Shown piece after piece: positions 55,323 to 63,884 of a stretch of DNA of 64,000 bases. Position 1 is the first letter of the stretch. Every line of letters begins with the position of its first letter. Origin of the DNA: Vibrio pelagius (GTDB lineage: Bacteria > Pseudomonadota > Gammaproteobacteria > Enterobacterales > Vibrionaceae); contig NZ_AP025503.1 of the NCBI RefSeq assembly GCF_024347575.1, positions 2,914,001-2,978,000 on the forward strand. The letters are read 5' to 3'. Under the pieces are notes generated by a model that was not told where the DNA came from, searched no databases, and saw nothing but the letters and a program-made list of their open reading frames with translations. The position numbers and the translations under genes are program-made.

Positions 55323-56609
55323 ATGAATGTATTGATCATCGGTGCCGGCGGTCGTGAGCACGCACTTGGTTGGAAAGCAGCACAAAACCCAAACGTTGAA
55401 ACAGTATTCATCGCGCCAGGTAACGCAGGTACGGCGCTTGAGCCAAAACTTGAGAACGTAAACATTGGCGTTGAAGACATCGCTGGTTTAGTCGCGTTTG
55501 CTCAAGAGAAAAAAATAGAACTGACTATCGTTGGCCCTGAAGCACCTCTCGTCATTGGTGTGGTTGACGCGTTCCGCGAAGTGGGTCTGCCTATCTTTGG
55601 TCCAACTCAAGCCGCAGCACAGCTAGAAGGCTCTAAAGCATTCACTAAAGACTTCCTAGCTCGTCACGACATCCCAACCGGTTCTTACGCGAACTTCACT
55701 GAGATTGAACCCGCTATCGCTTACGTTCGTGAACAAGGCGCGCCAATCGTAGTGAAAGCTGACGGTCTTGCGGCTGGTAAAGGCGTTATCGTTGCGATGA
55801 CTCTGGAAGAAGCAGAAGACGCAATCAAAGACATGTTGGCAGGCAACGCATTTGGCGAAGCTGGCAGCCGCGTGGTTATCGAAGAGTTCCTTGAAGGCGA
55901 AGAAGCAAGCTTCATCGTAATGGTTGACGGTTCTAGCGTACTGCCTATGGCCACCAGCCAAGACCACAAACGTGTTGGCGACAAAGACACTGGCCCGAAC
56001 ACTGGTGGTATGGGGGCTTACTCTCCAGCTCCAGTAGTAACGCCTGAGATCCACAACCGTATCCTTGAAGAAGTTATCTACCCAACGGTACGTGGCATGG
56101 ACGCAGAAGGCGCGCCTTACACAGGTTTCCTATACGCAGGTCTGATGATCGCAGCAGACGGCACACCGAAAGTTATCGAATACAACTGCCGTTTCGGCGA
56201 CCCAGAAACGCAACCTATCATGATGCGCATGGAGTCAGACCTTGTTGAGCTTTGCCTAATGGCTATCGACGAGAAGCTAGACCAAGCAGAATCTAAGTGG
56301 GACCCACGCGCTTCAATTGGTGTTGTTCTTGCAGCTGGCGGCTACCCTGCTGACTACGCAAAAGGTGACGTAATTTCACTACCTGAAGGCGATGTTGAAG
56401 GCCAAAAGATCTTCCATGCAGGTACAGCGAATAACGAAGCTGGCGAAGTGGTGACGAATGGCGGTCGTGTCTTGTGTGCTACTGCTCTTGGCAATAGCGT
56501 TTCTGAGGCTCAGGAGCGAGCGTACGCGCTAACTAAGCAAGTTAGCTGGAATGGTATGTTCCACCGCAATGACATCGGTTACCGTGCGATTGAGCGCGAG
56601 CAGAAGTAA
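55323..56609 (+). CDS. purD: Phosphoribosylamine-glycine ligase
   Basis: Joins glycine to phosphoribosylamine in purine synthesis. The 428-residue ATP-grasp enzyme has the N-terminal NVLIIGAGGREHALGWKAA, APIVVKADGLAAGKGVIVA, GPNTGGMGAYSPAP and NCRFGDPETQPIM. Length matches E. coli PurD (429). It follows purH at a 318-base spacing filled with two palindromic repeats. Its ATG is preceded by a weak GAAGGATT site. Confidence 0.98.
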   Translation: MNVLIIGAGGREHALGWKAAQNPNVETVFIAPGNAGTALEPKLENVNIGVEDIAGLVAFAQEKKIELTIVGPEAPLVIGVVDAFREVGLPIFGPTQAAAQLEGSKAFTKDFLARHDIPTGSYANFTEIEPAIAYVREQGAPIVVKADGLAAGKGVIVAMTLEEAEDAIKDMLAGNAFGEAGSRVVIEEFLEGEEASFIVMVDGSSVLPMATSQDHKRVGDKDTGPNTGGMGAYSPAPVVTPEIHNRILEEVIYPTVRGMDAEGAPYTGFLYAGLMIAADGTPKVIEYNCRFGDPETQPIMMRMESDLVELCLMAIDEKLDQAESKWDPRASIGVVLAAGGYPADYAKGDVISLPEGDVEGQKIFHAGTANNEAGEVVTNGGRVLCATALGNSVSEAQERAYALTKQVSWNGMFHRNDIGYRAIEREQK

Positions 56610-56630
56610 TCATTGTTGAGATTGCAGGTA

Positions 56631-56659
56631 TTAAAAAGGCGCATCATGCGCCTTTTTTA
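56631..56659 (+). terminator. Terminator of purHD
   Basis: The stem aaaaaggcgca / tgcgccttttt with a tca loop is followed by T-rich sequence. Confidence 0.88.
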
Positions 56660-56742
56660 ATTTTTGAACCTAATTTGCAGCCTTCAGAGTATTTGGCCTA
56701 CCATGATCCTTTTACACCAAATGCTTCTCAGCAGTGATATCT

Positions 56743-57450
56743 CTACTGCTCTTTCAACAACGTAGGGCGCACAATACAGTCGTGGCTGTCTTCCGCTAGC
56801 ATCAGTAACTCTTCAACCGATACGCTACCCTTACCAAGTGATACATTACCCAGCACCGCCGCATAACTGTCTACCGTCGCTAAGCGATTAATCACAAAGT
56901 TTGGCAGTGTTTGATTAAATTCAAATTCAGTGAATTCGTCACCGTCACAACTCTCAAATGAGGTGCCATTCCAGTAGCCTTGTAGCAACTCTAGGCCTTC
57001 GCCATTTTGTCTATCAGTCGCAGTCAACACAGACCTCGCTTCTTTTTTGTATCGCTCTAACTGCTTGACTTGAATCGGTAAGATTTTTTCATTGATACGG
57101 TGTTGTTGATAGACAGCCTCACCCGACGTATTAAAACGCACATGGACACGGTATGGCACGAGTTTACCATTAGAGTCGCGCTGTTCACCTTCACGGATGA
57201 ACTCTCGCAAGATACCGTTCGACCAAGCATAATCGGTTTTGTACCAGCCATAATCGCCTAGAGTAACGTAATCCGCTGAGCTGTGTGGCTGTGTAAGCTT
57301 ATTGGTGATCCAATAGAAACTCGTGGCATCACCCATAACCTGACCGCCAGTATAGGTTTCAAATTGTTCGAGATTTTGCGTCGGACTGGATGAGGAACAC
57401 CCAACGAGAAGTGCAGAGAAGAGAGAAACGAGAAGAAATGTTTTTTTCAT
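56743..57450 (-). CDS. DUF1481 (YjaH-like) lipoprotein
   Basis: A 235-residue lipoprotein precursor with a signal peptide and lipobox LLVGC (Cys18), then SSSSPT. The mature part matches the DUF1481 (E. coli YjaH) family by position downstream of hupA and by length. Function is unknown. It lies 46 bases after hupA on the same strand. A 12-bp inverted repeat spans the gap and ends 5 bases before its ATG, so it may be attenuated or translationally gated. Confidence 0.82.
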   Translation of the reverse strand: MKKTFLLVSLFSALLVGCSSSSPTQNLEQFETYTGGQVMGDATSFYWITNKLTQPHSSADYVTLGDYGWYKTDYAWSNGILREFIREGEQRDSNGKLVPYRVHVRFNTSGEAVYQQHRINEKILPIQVKQLERYKKEARSVLTATDRQNGEGLELLQGYWNGTSFESCDGDEFTEFEFNQTLPNFVINRLATVDSYAAVLGNVSLGKGSVSVEELLMLAEDSHDCIVRPTLLKEQ

Positions 57451-57455
57451 AAAAC

Positions 57456-57490
57456 CTGTACCGAGGTGGAATACAACTACCTCGGTACAG
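57456..57490 (-). promoter_or_regulatory. Perfect hairpin between hupA and DUF1481 gene
   Basis: A 12-bp perfect inverted repeat CTGTACCGAGGT / ACCTCGGTACAG with an 11-nt loop. On the minus strand it follows hupA by 6 bases, then GTTTT and the DUF1481 ATG. It can act as a weak hupA terminator, an attenuator or a structure masking the downstream ribosome-binding region. Confidence 0.75.
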
Positions 57491-57496
57491 TTTAGA

Positions 57497-57769
57497 TTAT
57501 TTCACTGAATCTTTCAGTGCTTTGCCTGCAACAAATGCTGGAACATTTGCAGCAGCGATTTGAATCTCATCACCAGTTTTTGGGTTACGACCAGTGCGAG
57601 CTGCACGGTGGTTTACTTTGAAAGTACCAAAACCAATTAGCTGAACTTGATCGCCATCTTTAAGAGCATCAGTTACGCCGCCAAGAGTCGCTTCTAACGC
57701 AGCTTTCGCTTGAGCTTTAGAAAGGTCCGCTTTTTCAGCAATAAAGTCGATTAATTGGGTCTTGTTCAT
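57497..57769 (-). CDS. hupA: DNA-binding protein HU-alpha
   Basis: An abundant nucleoid protein that bends DNA as a dimer. The 90 residues ([20 protein letters not shown]) match E. coli HupA in length and sequence, with the DNA-binding arm containing [20 protein letters not shown]. The ATG follows a purine-rich site (AGAAGGGAAACC). It precedes the DUF1481 gene, with a hairpin between. Confidence 0.97.
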   Translation of the reverse strand: MNKTQLIDFIAEKADLSKAQAKAALEATLGGVTDALKDGDQVQLIGFGTFKVNHRAARTGRNPKTGDEIQIAAANVPAFVAGKALKDSVK

Positions 57770-58040
57770 TTTAGGTTTCCCTTCTTTGTATTTTTAAATT
57801 CAATTCACTCTAAAACATAAATGCCCCATCTGGCAAAGGTTTGTCGATGATCTTTGACTCTAATGCCGTAGTTTTAGCCATAATATGAGTAATAACTCAC
57901 AATTTGTTACTCAAATTCCCTTCCAAGCCCTTGTTTAAAGGGGGCTGAGACTAAAATTAATGATGACCAAAGCATCAATTTTTTTCTATAATCCAGCTTG
58001 AATCGCTGACAAAGCGTACAATCTATCATTAAGGGCAAAC

Positions 58041-59216
58041 ATGCTGCTGTTAACTATCTACGTCTCCATTGCCATTGGAATTTCTTTTATCTGTTCTGTT
58101 TTGGAAGCTGTGTTACTGAGTATCAGTCCAAGCTACATCGCTCAACTCAAGCAACAAGGTCACCCTGCTGCTGAGTCGCTCGATAAGCTGAAAACAGACA
58201 TTGATAGACCACTTGCTTCTATCCTAACGCTCAACACCATCGCGCATACTATCGGTGCTGCGACAGCGGGTGCACAAGCGGCAGTTGTGTTTGGTAGCCA
58301 GTGGCTAGGCGTGTTCTCTGCCGTACTGACTCTCGGCATTCTAGTCCTATCAGAAATCGTTCCTAAGACCATAGGAGCAACTTACTGGCGTCAACTTGCA
58401 CCTGCGTCGTCAACGGTTCTGCGTTGGATGGTTTTCTTCCTAACACCTTTCGTATGGTTCTCTGAACAAATTACTAAACGTCTCGCCCGCGGCCACGAAG
58501 CGCCAAAAATGCGCGACGAGCTATCTGCGATGGCGATCCTAGCAAAAGAGAGCGGTGAATTTGCGGAAGGTGAATCTAAAATTCTGAGTAACCTGCTGGG
58601 CATTCAAAACGTCCCTGTCACTCAAGTTATGACGCCTCGTCCAGTCGTATTTCGTGTTGATGCAGAGATGACGATTAATGAGTTTCTTTCTGAGCACAAA
58701 GATACGCCGTTCTCTCGCCCACTGGTTTACAGCGAGCAGAGTGACAACATTATTGGCTTCGTGCACCGTCTAGAGCTGTTCAAGCTTCAGCAATCAGGCA
58801 GCGGTGAAAAACAGCTTGGCTCGATCATGCGCCCTATCCAAGTGGTATTGAACAACACAGCTCTACCAAAAGTGTTTGACCAGATGATGACGCACCGCCT
58901 TCAACTCGCACTTGTGGTTGACGAATACGGCACAGTACAAGGCCTTGTAACGCTAGAAGACATCTTTGAGCACCTCCTAGGTGAAGAGATCATCGATGAA
59001 GCCGACAAGAACACAGACATGCAAGAACTGGCGTTTCAGCGTTGGGAAAACTGGAAAGAGACCCACGGCGTAATCGAAAGCCGCGATGACGAGCATGAAG
59101 AAGAGCTCGAAGAGAAAGCTGAACCGAAAGAACAACAAGAAGCTGCAGAAAAAATTGAAGCCGAAGCTGAAGTTAACCAAGACTCTGATGTCTCTTCAGC
59201 AGATAAGAAAGCGTAA
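58041..59216 (+). CDS. CNNM/CorC-type transporter-like protein (DUF21-CBS)
   Basis: A 391-residue membrane protein. Three or four helices of the DUF21 transmembrane domain (about residues 1-150, with ISPSYIAQLKQQGHPAA and VLSEIVPKTIGA) are followed by a CBS pair (VMTPRPVVFRVDAEM, LVVDEYGTVQGLVTLEDI). It lacks the CorC_HlyC domain of longer family members. Its C-terminus is an exceptionally charged tail (about residues 335-391, rich in Glu and Lys). Homologues act in Mg2+/Co2+ export; they are often annotated as haemolysin. Transcribed away from hupA. Confidence 0.82.
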   Translation: MLLLTIYVSIAIGISFICSVLEAVLLSISPSYIAQLKQQGHPAAESLDKLKTDIDRPLASILTLNTIAHTIGAATAGAQAAVVFGSQWLGVFSAVLTLGILVLSEIVPKTIGATYWRQLAPASSTVLRWMVFFLTPFVWFSEQITKRLARGHEAPKMRDELSAMAILAKESGEFAEGESKILSNLLGIQNVPVTQVMTPRPVVFRVDAEMTINEFLSEHKDTPFSRPLVYSEQSDNIIGFVHRLELFKLQQSGSGEKQLGSIMRPIQVVLNNTALPKVFDQMMTHRLQLALVVDEYGTVQGLVTLEDIFEHLLGEEIIDEADKNTDMQELAFQRWENWKETHGVIESRDDEHEEELEEKAEPKEQQEAAEKIEAEAEVNQDSDVSSADKKA

Positions 59217-59230
59217 TCAAGCACAGACAA

Positions 59231-59261
59231 GAAAGGCTCCAAACGGAGCCTTTCTTTTTAC
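59231..59261 (+). terminator. Terminator of CNNM gene
   Basis: The stem gaaaggctcc / ggagcctttc with an aaac loop and a TTTTTAC tail. Confidence 0.82.
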
Positions 59262-59275
59262 TATTCGATCGCAAG

Positions 59276-59863
59276 CTAGATAGCAACACCGATATTGCTG
59301 ACAGGCTCTTCACGCAGTTCATGGCGTAAATCTTTAATCAGCTCAATATCGCGCTCTGTGGTTTCACGTAGAGGGCGGAAAATAGCCCACTGAACGTCCC
59401 ACTCTTCACATACTGCTTCGTTCTCTTTTTGGTTTTGGTTAGTCACTTCGTCTGCTCCTTGAGCAAACTCAAGATCCGCGACCGTCTTCACTGACTGTTG
59501 GCTAACCTTAATTACCGCTTCAAATAGATGTTCGCGGTCCAATAAGCCATGCAGCAGTGTAGCGAGACCTTGGCAAGCATCCATTGCAGGGTACACACCA
59601 TAGAAGTCGAAATCTTCTGCACTCGGGAATAGCTCTTCAATTTTCTCTAGTTGACGCTCAAAGTTCACCTTCGCGGTTTTTACCGTTAGGATTTCCCAGA
59701 CACTGTCTAACACATCACGGTAGATTCGTGCTTCGGCAAATTCTGTATTCTCACAAAACATGGCATAGTTAGGGTACATACGCTCACACAGACACGCCAT
59801 GAAAGTAATTTGTTGCCAAGGTTCTAGTTTTTCAAGACGAACCTGAAGTGGATTCTGTAGCAT
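59276..59863 (-). CDS. DUF416 protein YjaG
   Basis: A 195-residue soluble protein of the DUF416 (YjaG) family, unknown function. It matches E. coli YjaG from MLQNPLQVRLEKLEPWQQITFMACLCERMYPNYA to the DFDFYGVYPAMDACQGLATLLHGL segment. A hydrophilic QNQKENEAVCEEWDVQW stretch follows. The frame starts with GTG two codons earlier; the ATG at 59863 gives the family start. It lies near hupA and hemE as in E. coli. Confidence 0.85.
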   Translation of the reverse strand: MLQNPLQVRLEKLEPWQQITFMACLCERMYPNYAMFCENTEFAEARIYRDVLDSVWEILTVKTAKVNFERQLEKIEELFPSAEDFDFYGVYPAMDACQGLATLLHGLLDREHLFEAVIKVSQQSVKTVADLEFAQGADEVTNQNQKENEAVCEEWDVQWAIFRPLRETTERDIELIKDLRHELREEPVSNIGVAI

Positions 59864-59934
59864 AGTCACTCAATAGTTGCAGAAAAAGACAGCGAAAGTG
59901 TACTTGATAAACCTTAGGGAAAAAAGGTAAGCCG

Positions 59935-60861
59935 ATGAACAATTTCACCAATAAACTCTATATTCTCACCGAGCACAACGAGACCTATCAACAACTGCTC
60001 CTTGAACACGCCTTACCCGACCTAGAAATCACTGAAACCGCTGCAGAAGCGGACATTGTGCTCGCCGCGCCGCCTCTGGTTGCCCAACGCCTAAACGAGT
60101 TCACCAAGCTAGACTGGCTGCAAAGCACCTACGCTGGTATTAATACACTCATCAGTTCTGAACTTCGTCAAGATTACACTCTCACCAACGTCAGAGGTAT
60201 CTTCGGGCCACTCATTGCTGAATATGTGCTAGGTTATAGCATCAGCCACTACCGCCATTTTCAACACTACCACCAGCAACAAGCTCAAAAGCAGTGGCAA
60301 CCACAGCTCTATCAATCACTCAACGGTCGTACTATGGTGATCCTCGGTACCGGTTCGATTGGTAGCCATCTTGCCAAAGTTGCACAAGCCTTCGGTCTTA
60401 AAGCGATTGGAGTAAACCGCACCGGCATACCACCACATCAAACATCGTTTGACAGCACTTACCATATTAACGAAGCGCACGTCGCGCTCAAGCAAGCGGA
60501 TATCATCGTCAATACCCTACCCTCAACAGCGCAAACCAATAGGTTGCTCGATGGTGAACTGCTCAGTCATTGCCAAGGTGCACTGCTATTTAATGTAGGC
60601 CGTGGCAGTACACTCGATGAAGCAGGACTTCTGTTGGCACTCAAAAACCGTTGGGTGGAACACGCTTTCTTGGATGTGTTTGAAAACGAACCTCTCGCAA
60701 AAGAGCACCCTTTCTGGGGACTACCACAAATCACTATCACCCCTCATATTGCAGCGCTTAGTGAGCCGTGTCAGGTCGTCGAGATATTCGCTAACAACTA
60801 CCTGTCTTGGCGTGATGGCTTCCAACTCAAACACCAGATTGACTTCGACAAAGGGTACTAG
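59935..60861 (+). CDS. D-2-hydroxyacid dehydrogenase (GhrA-like)
   Basis: A 308-residue NAD(P)-dependent dehydrogenase acting on 2-oxo or 2-hydroxy acids. The coenzyme loop is VILGTGSIGSHLAK (about residues 138-151). Catalytic residues are Arg in NVGRGS, Glu in VFENEPLAKEHPFW and His in TPHIAALS. It resembles glyoxylate/hydroxypyruvate reductases of the GhrA type; substrate and cofactor are unknown. The gene converges on the DUF4136 lipoprotein gene with only 4 bases between stops and no terminator. Confidence 0.85.
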   Translation: MNNFTNKLYILTEHNETYQQLLLEHALPDLEITETAAEADIVLAAPPLVAQRLNEFTKLDWLQSTYAGINTLISSELRQDYTLTNVRGIFGPLIAEYVLGYSISHYRHFQHYHQQQAQKQWQPQLYQSLNGRTMVILGTGSIGSHLAKVAQAFGLKAIGVNRTGIPPHQTSFDSTYHINEAHVALKQADIIVNTLPSTAQTNRLLDGELLSHCQGALLFNVGRGSTLDEAGLLLALKNRWVEHAFLDVFENEPLAKEHPFWGLPQITITPHIAALSEPCQVVEIFANNYLSWRDGFQLKHQIDFDKGY

Positions 60862-60865
60862 CGGT

Positions 60866-61411
60866 TTACTTCGCTTGTGGCGCAGCAATTGGGTACTCTT
60901 CGAACATCTGCTGCACCTGGTCTTGAACGAATTCGTTTCGCTCTTCAGAGTCCATGGTTTCAGTTAGCTGTCTTTGAGAGACGGAGCGCCACACCACGTC
61001 GTTAGTTTGTGTATCAATCAAGTTGACACTGAGCTTGCCGTATTTCTTCTCTTTGACTCGAGTTGGTGTACTCACGCCAGCGCCATAACGGCTATTGATG
61101 CTACCCGTACCAAAACCAAAACTAAACGTCGGTCCATCCGCCAGCAATTCAGAGGCTTCCAAAATCTCATAATGGACCGTCAACTGACCATCAGACTCAG
61201 ACAAGCGCATCCCTCTTAAAGCCATCTCTTTATCGACCGCTTTCTTTATTCGAGCGCCATCTAAGGTGACGGGCGTATTAGGATCCTCATGATACTGATA
61301 GGTTGAAAAACCACTAAAATCGACCGAGGAGTCATAGTCGGTCGCCACGTCCGAAGCACAACCAGAAATCAGTAGCGCACTCAATAACCAAGCAAAACCC
61401 ACTCTCAACAT
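60866..61411 (-). CDS. DUF4136 lipoprotein
   Basis: A 181-residue lipoprotein precursor with a signal peptide and lipobox LLISGC (about residue 18), then ASDVATDYDSSVDFSGFSTYQYH, typical of DUF4136. Function is unknown. The frame is open to a TTG at 61417, but AAGGAG directly abuts that codon, whereas the ATG at 61411 sits at proper spacing. It converges on the hydroxyacid dehydrogenase gene and lies downstream of hemE. Confidence 0.8.
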   Translation of the reverse strand: MLRVGFAWLLSALLISGCASDVATDYDSSVDFSGFSTYQYHEDPNTPVTLDGARIKKAVDKEMALRGMRLSESDGQLTVHYEILEASELLADGPTFSFGFGTGSINSRYGAGVSTPTRVKEKKYGKLSVNLIDTQTNDVVWRSVSQRQLTETMDSEERNEFVQDQVQQMFEEYPIAAPQAK

Positions 61412-61488
61412 ACTCAACTCCTTCGAATTTCCCCGTTATGTAGATCATAGTCGAAAATTATCGAGACACCTGTGGAAACACGTAGAAA

Positions 61489-61524
61489 CGAAAAAGCCCC
61501 TCACTACAACAGTGAGGGGCTTTG
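61489..61524 (-). terminator. Terminator of hemE
   Basis: On the minus strand the stem aagcccctcact / agtgaggggctt with a 5-nt loop is followed by TTTCGTTTC. Confidence 0.82.
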
Positions 61525-61545
61525 GAAAAAATTTAATTTTAAGCG

Positions 61546-62613
61546 TTACTTATGGTAAGGCTTAGACAGCTCGTGTACCGCTTCTACGAACACGCCTGCA
61601 TTTTCTGGCGGCACGTCTAGGTGAATACCGTGACCAAGGTTAAATACGTGGCCAGTACCCGCATCACCGAAACCTTCAAGAATCGTAGAGACTTCTTCAC
61701 GGATACGCTCTGGAGAAGCATAAAGCATAGAAGGATCCATGTTACCTTGCAGTGCAACCTTGTCACCCACGCGTTTAACCGCATCTTGAATGTTGATTGT
61801 CCAGTCTAGACCAACTGCGTCACAGCCCGTCGCTGCGATCTGCTCTAGCCACATACCACCGTTCTTAGTGAATAGCGTCACTGGTACGCGACGACCATCA
61901 TTTTCACGGATAAGACCATCAACAATCTTATGCATGTATTGCAGTGAGAACAGGTTGTAATCACGAGGAGTCAGTACACCACCCCAAGTATCAAATACCA
62001 TCACTGATTGAGCACCCGCTTTGATTTGCGCATTTAGATACTCGATAACGCTGTCTGCTAGCTTATCTAGAAGCAGGTGCAAAGTCTGAGGTTCTGCGTA
62101 CATCATCTTCTTGATCTTAGTGAAGGCTTTCGAGCTGCCACCTTCAACCATGTAAGTCGCCAGTGTCCATGGGCTACCAGAGAAACCGATCAGTGGAACG
62201 TCACCGTTTAGATCTTTGCGGATCTGACGAACTGCGTTCATTACGTACTGCAGTTCACCTTCTGGATCTGGCAGGCCAATTTTCTCTACGTCTGCTTTGC
62301 AGGTGATTGGCTTATCGAAAACCGGCCCCTCGCCCGCGGCAAAGCGCAGTTCAAGACCCATAGCATCAGGAATCGTCAAAATATCTGAGAACAAGATTGC
62401 TGCATCAAGAGGGAAGCGACGTAGAGGTTGAAGCGTTACTTCAGATGCTAGTTCAGCGTTCTTACAAAGCGACATAAAATCACCCGCTTCAGCACGAGTT
62501 GCCTTGTACTCTGGAAGATAACGACCTGCCTGGCGCATCATCCATACTGGCGTGTAATCAACAGGCTGTTTTAAGAGTGCGCGTAGATAGCGATCATTTT
62601 TTAATTCGGTCAT
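61546..62613 (-). CDS. hemE: Uroporphyrinogen decarboxylase
   Basis: Decarboxylates uroporphyrinogen III to coproporphyrinogen III in heme synthesis. The 355-residue protein has the N-terminal signature [15 protein letters not shown] (substrate-binding arginine), the catalytic Asp in [15 protein letters not shown], and [13 protein letters not shown] and [15 protein letters not shown]. Length matches E. coli HemE (354). It lies downstream of nudC on the same strand, as in E. coli, with a 316-base gap. Confidence 0.97.
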   Translation of the reverse strand: MTELKNDRYLRALLKQPVDYTPVWMMRQAGRYLPEYKATRAEAGDFMSLCKNAELASEVTLQPLRRFPLDAAILFSDILTIPDAMGLELRFAAGEGPVFDKPITCKADVEKIGLPDPEGELQYVMNAVRQIRKDLNGDVPLIGFSGSPWTLATYMVEGGSSKAFTKIKKMMYAEPQTLHLLLDKLADSVIEYLNAQIKAGAQSVMVFDTWGGVLTPRDYNLFSLQYMHKIVDGLIRENDGRRVPVTLFTKNGGMWLEQIAATGCDAVGLDWTINIQDAVKRVGDKVALQGNMDPSMLYASPERIREEVSTILEGFGDAGTGHVFNLGHGIHLDVPPENAGVFVEAVHELSKPYHK

Positions 62614-62929
62614 TCCGTAAATTCCAATTCAATCTTGTCTAGTTGTTGGCGTGTATTCTAACACTGATTGCAAGGTAAAAGCTGTGTGCTTTGCAACCTA
62701 GATCAAGTTATTAACTTTTAAATCAATGCTTAATTTGCACCCAATCATAGGCACATGTTAAAAATTTGTTCGCTAGCGAAAATTACAATTATAACACTGA
62801 GTTCCTACAACTCAGCATCTCATAACGACATCTTACTTACCCCCTCCACTTGTGGAGGGTTTTTTTTAAGTATTTGACCACCCATAGGCCAAATACTCCT
62901 GTAGGCCAACCTATCCTTTTCAGACAGAG
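62614..62929. other. nudC-hemE spacer
   Basis: These 316 bases lie between nudC and hemE, both on the minus strand. The hemE promoter must be in the lower part; no strong consensus is obvious. The upper part holds a plus-strand promoter-like sequence and terminator (see the ncRNA entry). Two TTGAT-type half-sites (minus strand, near 62702-62728) are too far apart for FNR. Confidence 0.4.
62796..62867 (+). ncRNA. Candidate small RNA between hemE and nudC
   Basis: A strong intrinsic terminator (CCCTCCAC / GTGGAGGG, 62842-62859, then eight T) faces the plus strand, where no plus-strand gene precedes it: hemE and nudC are both on the minus strand. Upstream are TACAAT (62784-62789) or TATAAC (62790-62795) as -10 elements, with TTGTTC (62766-62771) as a weak -35. 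A perfect 7-bp hairpin CTGAGTT / AACTCAG (62797-62815) starts the presumed transcript of about 72 nt. Between the hairpins is a roughly 26-nt single-stranded region. The overall form (5' hairpin, unpaired middle, terminator with U-tail) is that of an Hfq-binding small RNA. I do not recognise it as a known family. Confidence 0.5.
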
Positions 62930-63688
62930 TTAATCCGCAGCGATATCTTCAATCGTCTGCTCAATCAGCGCTCTTGCAATAGTCCCTTTCGGCGCGACGT
63001 CTGGCATAGAATCTTTCGTAAACCATTGAGCATCTGACAGTTCACTGTAGTCTGGCTTCAGTACACCACCAGCGTAGTCGGCAAGAAAGCCCATCATCAT
63101 ACTCGAAGGAAAAGCCCAAGGCTGGCTGCCGAAGTATCGGATGTTAGTCACATCGATTCCTGTTTCTTCTTTCACTTCACGAGCAACACACTGTTCGAGA
63201 GTCTCTCCGACTTCTAGGAAGCCCGCTATCACCGTATACATCCCGGTTTTGTGTCGTGGGTGCTGAGCAAGCAAAATCTTATTGTCGTGCCTTACAGCGA
63301 CAATGATGCATGGAAAGATTCTTGGATAGTGCAACGTGCGACAATCACCACATTGCATTGCGACTTGGTTATGGTTGAGGTGATTGCGTCCGCCACATTG
63401 TGGGCAAAAACGCATGCTTTGGCTCATGTGACCGTACTGAATCGCTTTGCTAGCGAACAAAAATAGAGCCTCAGGCCAATGCAGCAATTCGCGCAGGCTT
63501 TGCATCTCAAATTGAAGATCGCTGTCTGAATCATTGAGCCAGTAAACATTGTGATTTTGATACTGACCAATGCATATCGCGTGTTCGGCATTCAGTTCGA
63601 AATCCACAGCAGTGCCAAACGGCAAACGACCTTCTGTGGTCCAAATATCACTCCCCGAGACGACACACCAATACGCTTTGTCCGTCAT
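62930..63688 (-). CDS. nudC: NADH pyrophosphatase / RNA deNADding enzyme NudC
   Basis: A Nudix hydrolase cleaving NAD(H) and removing the NAD cap from RNA. The 252-residue protein has a zinc ribbon (CPQC and CGDC), the Nudix box G-x5-E-x7-REVKEETG ([23 protein letters not shown]) and the family-specific [11 protein letters not shown] motif. The frame is open to 63712; the ATG at 63688 has AAGGTGAC upstream at good spacing. Position between rsd and hemE matches E. coli. Confidence 0.94.
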   Translation of the reverse strand: MTDKAYWCVVSGSDIWTTEGRLPFGTAVDFELNAEHAICIGQYQNHNVYWLNDSDSDLQFEMQSLRELLHWPEALFLFASKAIQYGHMSQSMRFCPQCGGRNHLNHNQVAMQCGDCRTLHYPRIFPCIIVAVRHDNKILLAQHPRHKTGMYTVIAGFLEVGETLEQCVAREVKEETGIDVTNIRYFGSQPWAFPSSMMMGFLADYAGGVLKPDYSELSDAQWFTKDSMPDVAPKGTIARALIEQTIEDIAAD

Positions 63689-63846
63689 CTTACCGTCACC
63701 TTTTTTTAACATCCCTATGCCTCATTGCTTGCAGTTCGTTCATTTTACTGGCAATCTAATTTCATACTAGAGTTGTAGCCGATATTAATTCAGGCTATTA
63801 CTTTTAGTAGCGTATAACAAATGGACCCCTACTTAAGCACTTATCA

Positions 63847-63866
63847 TGATCACAAGGTTGTGATCA
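63847..63866. promoter_or_regulatory. Operator-like palindrome upstream of rsd
   Basis: TGATCACA-AGGT-TGTGATCA is a perfect 8-bp inverted repeat with a 4-bp centre, 18 bases before the rsd ATG. The half-site resembles a CRP arm but in reverse arrangement, and the centre is too short for CRP. It may be a binding site for an unidentified regulator or a leader hairpin. Confidence 0.5.
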
Positions 63867-63884
63867 GATCATGAGGACATGGTC

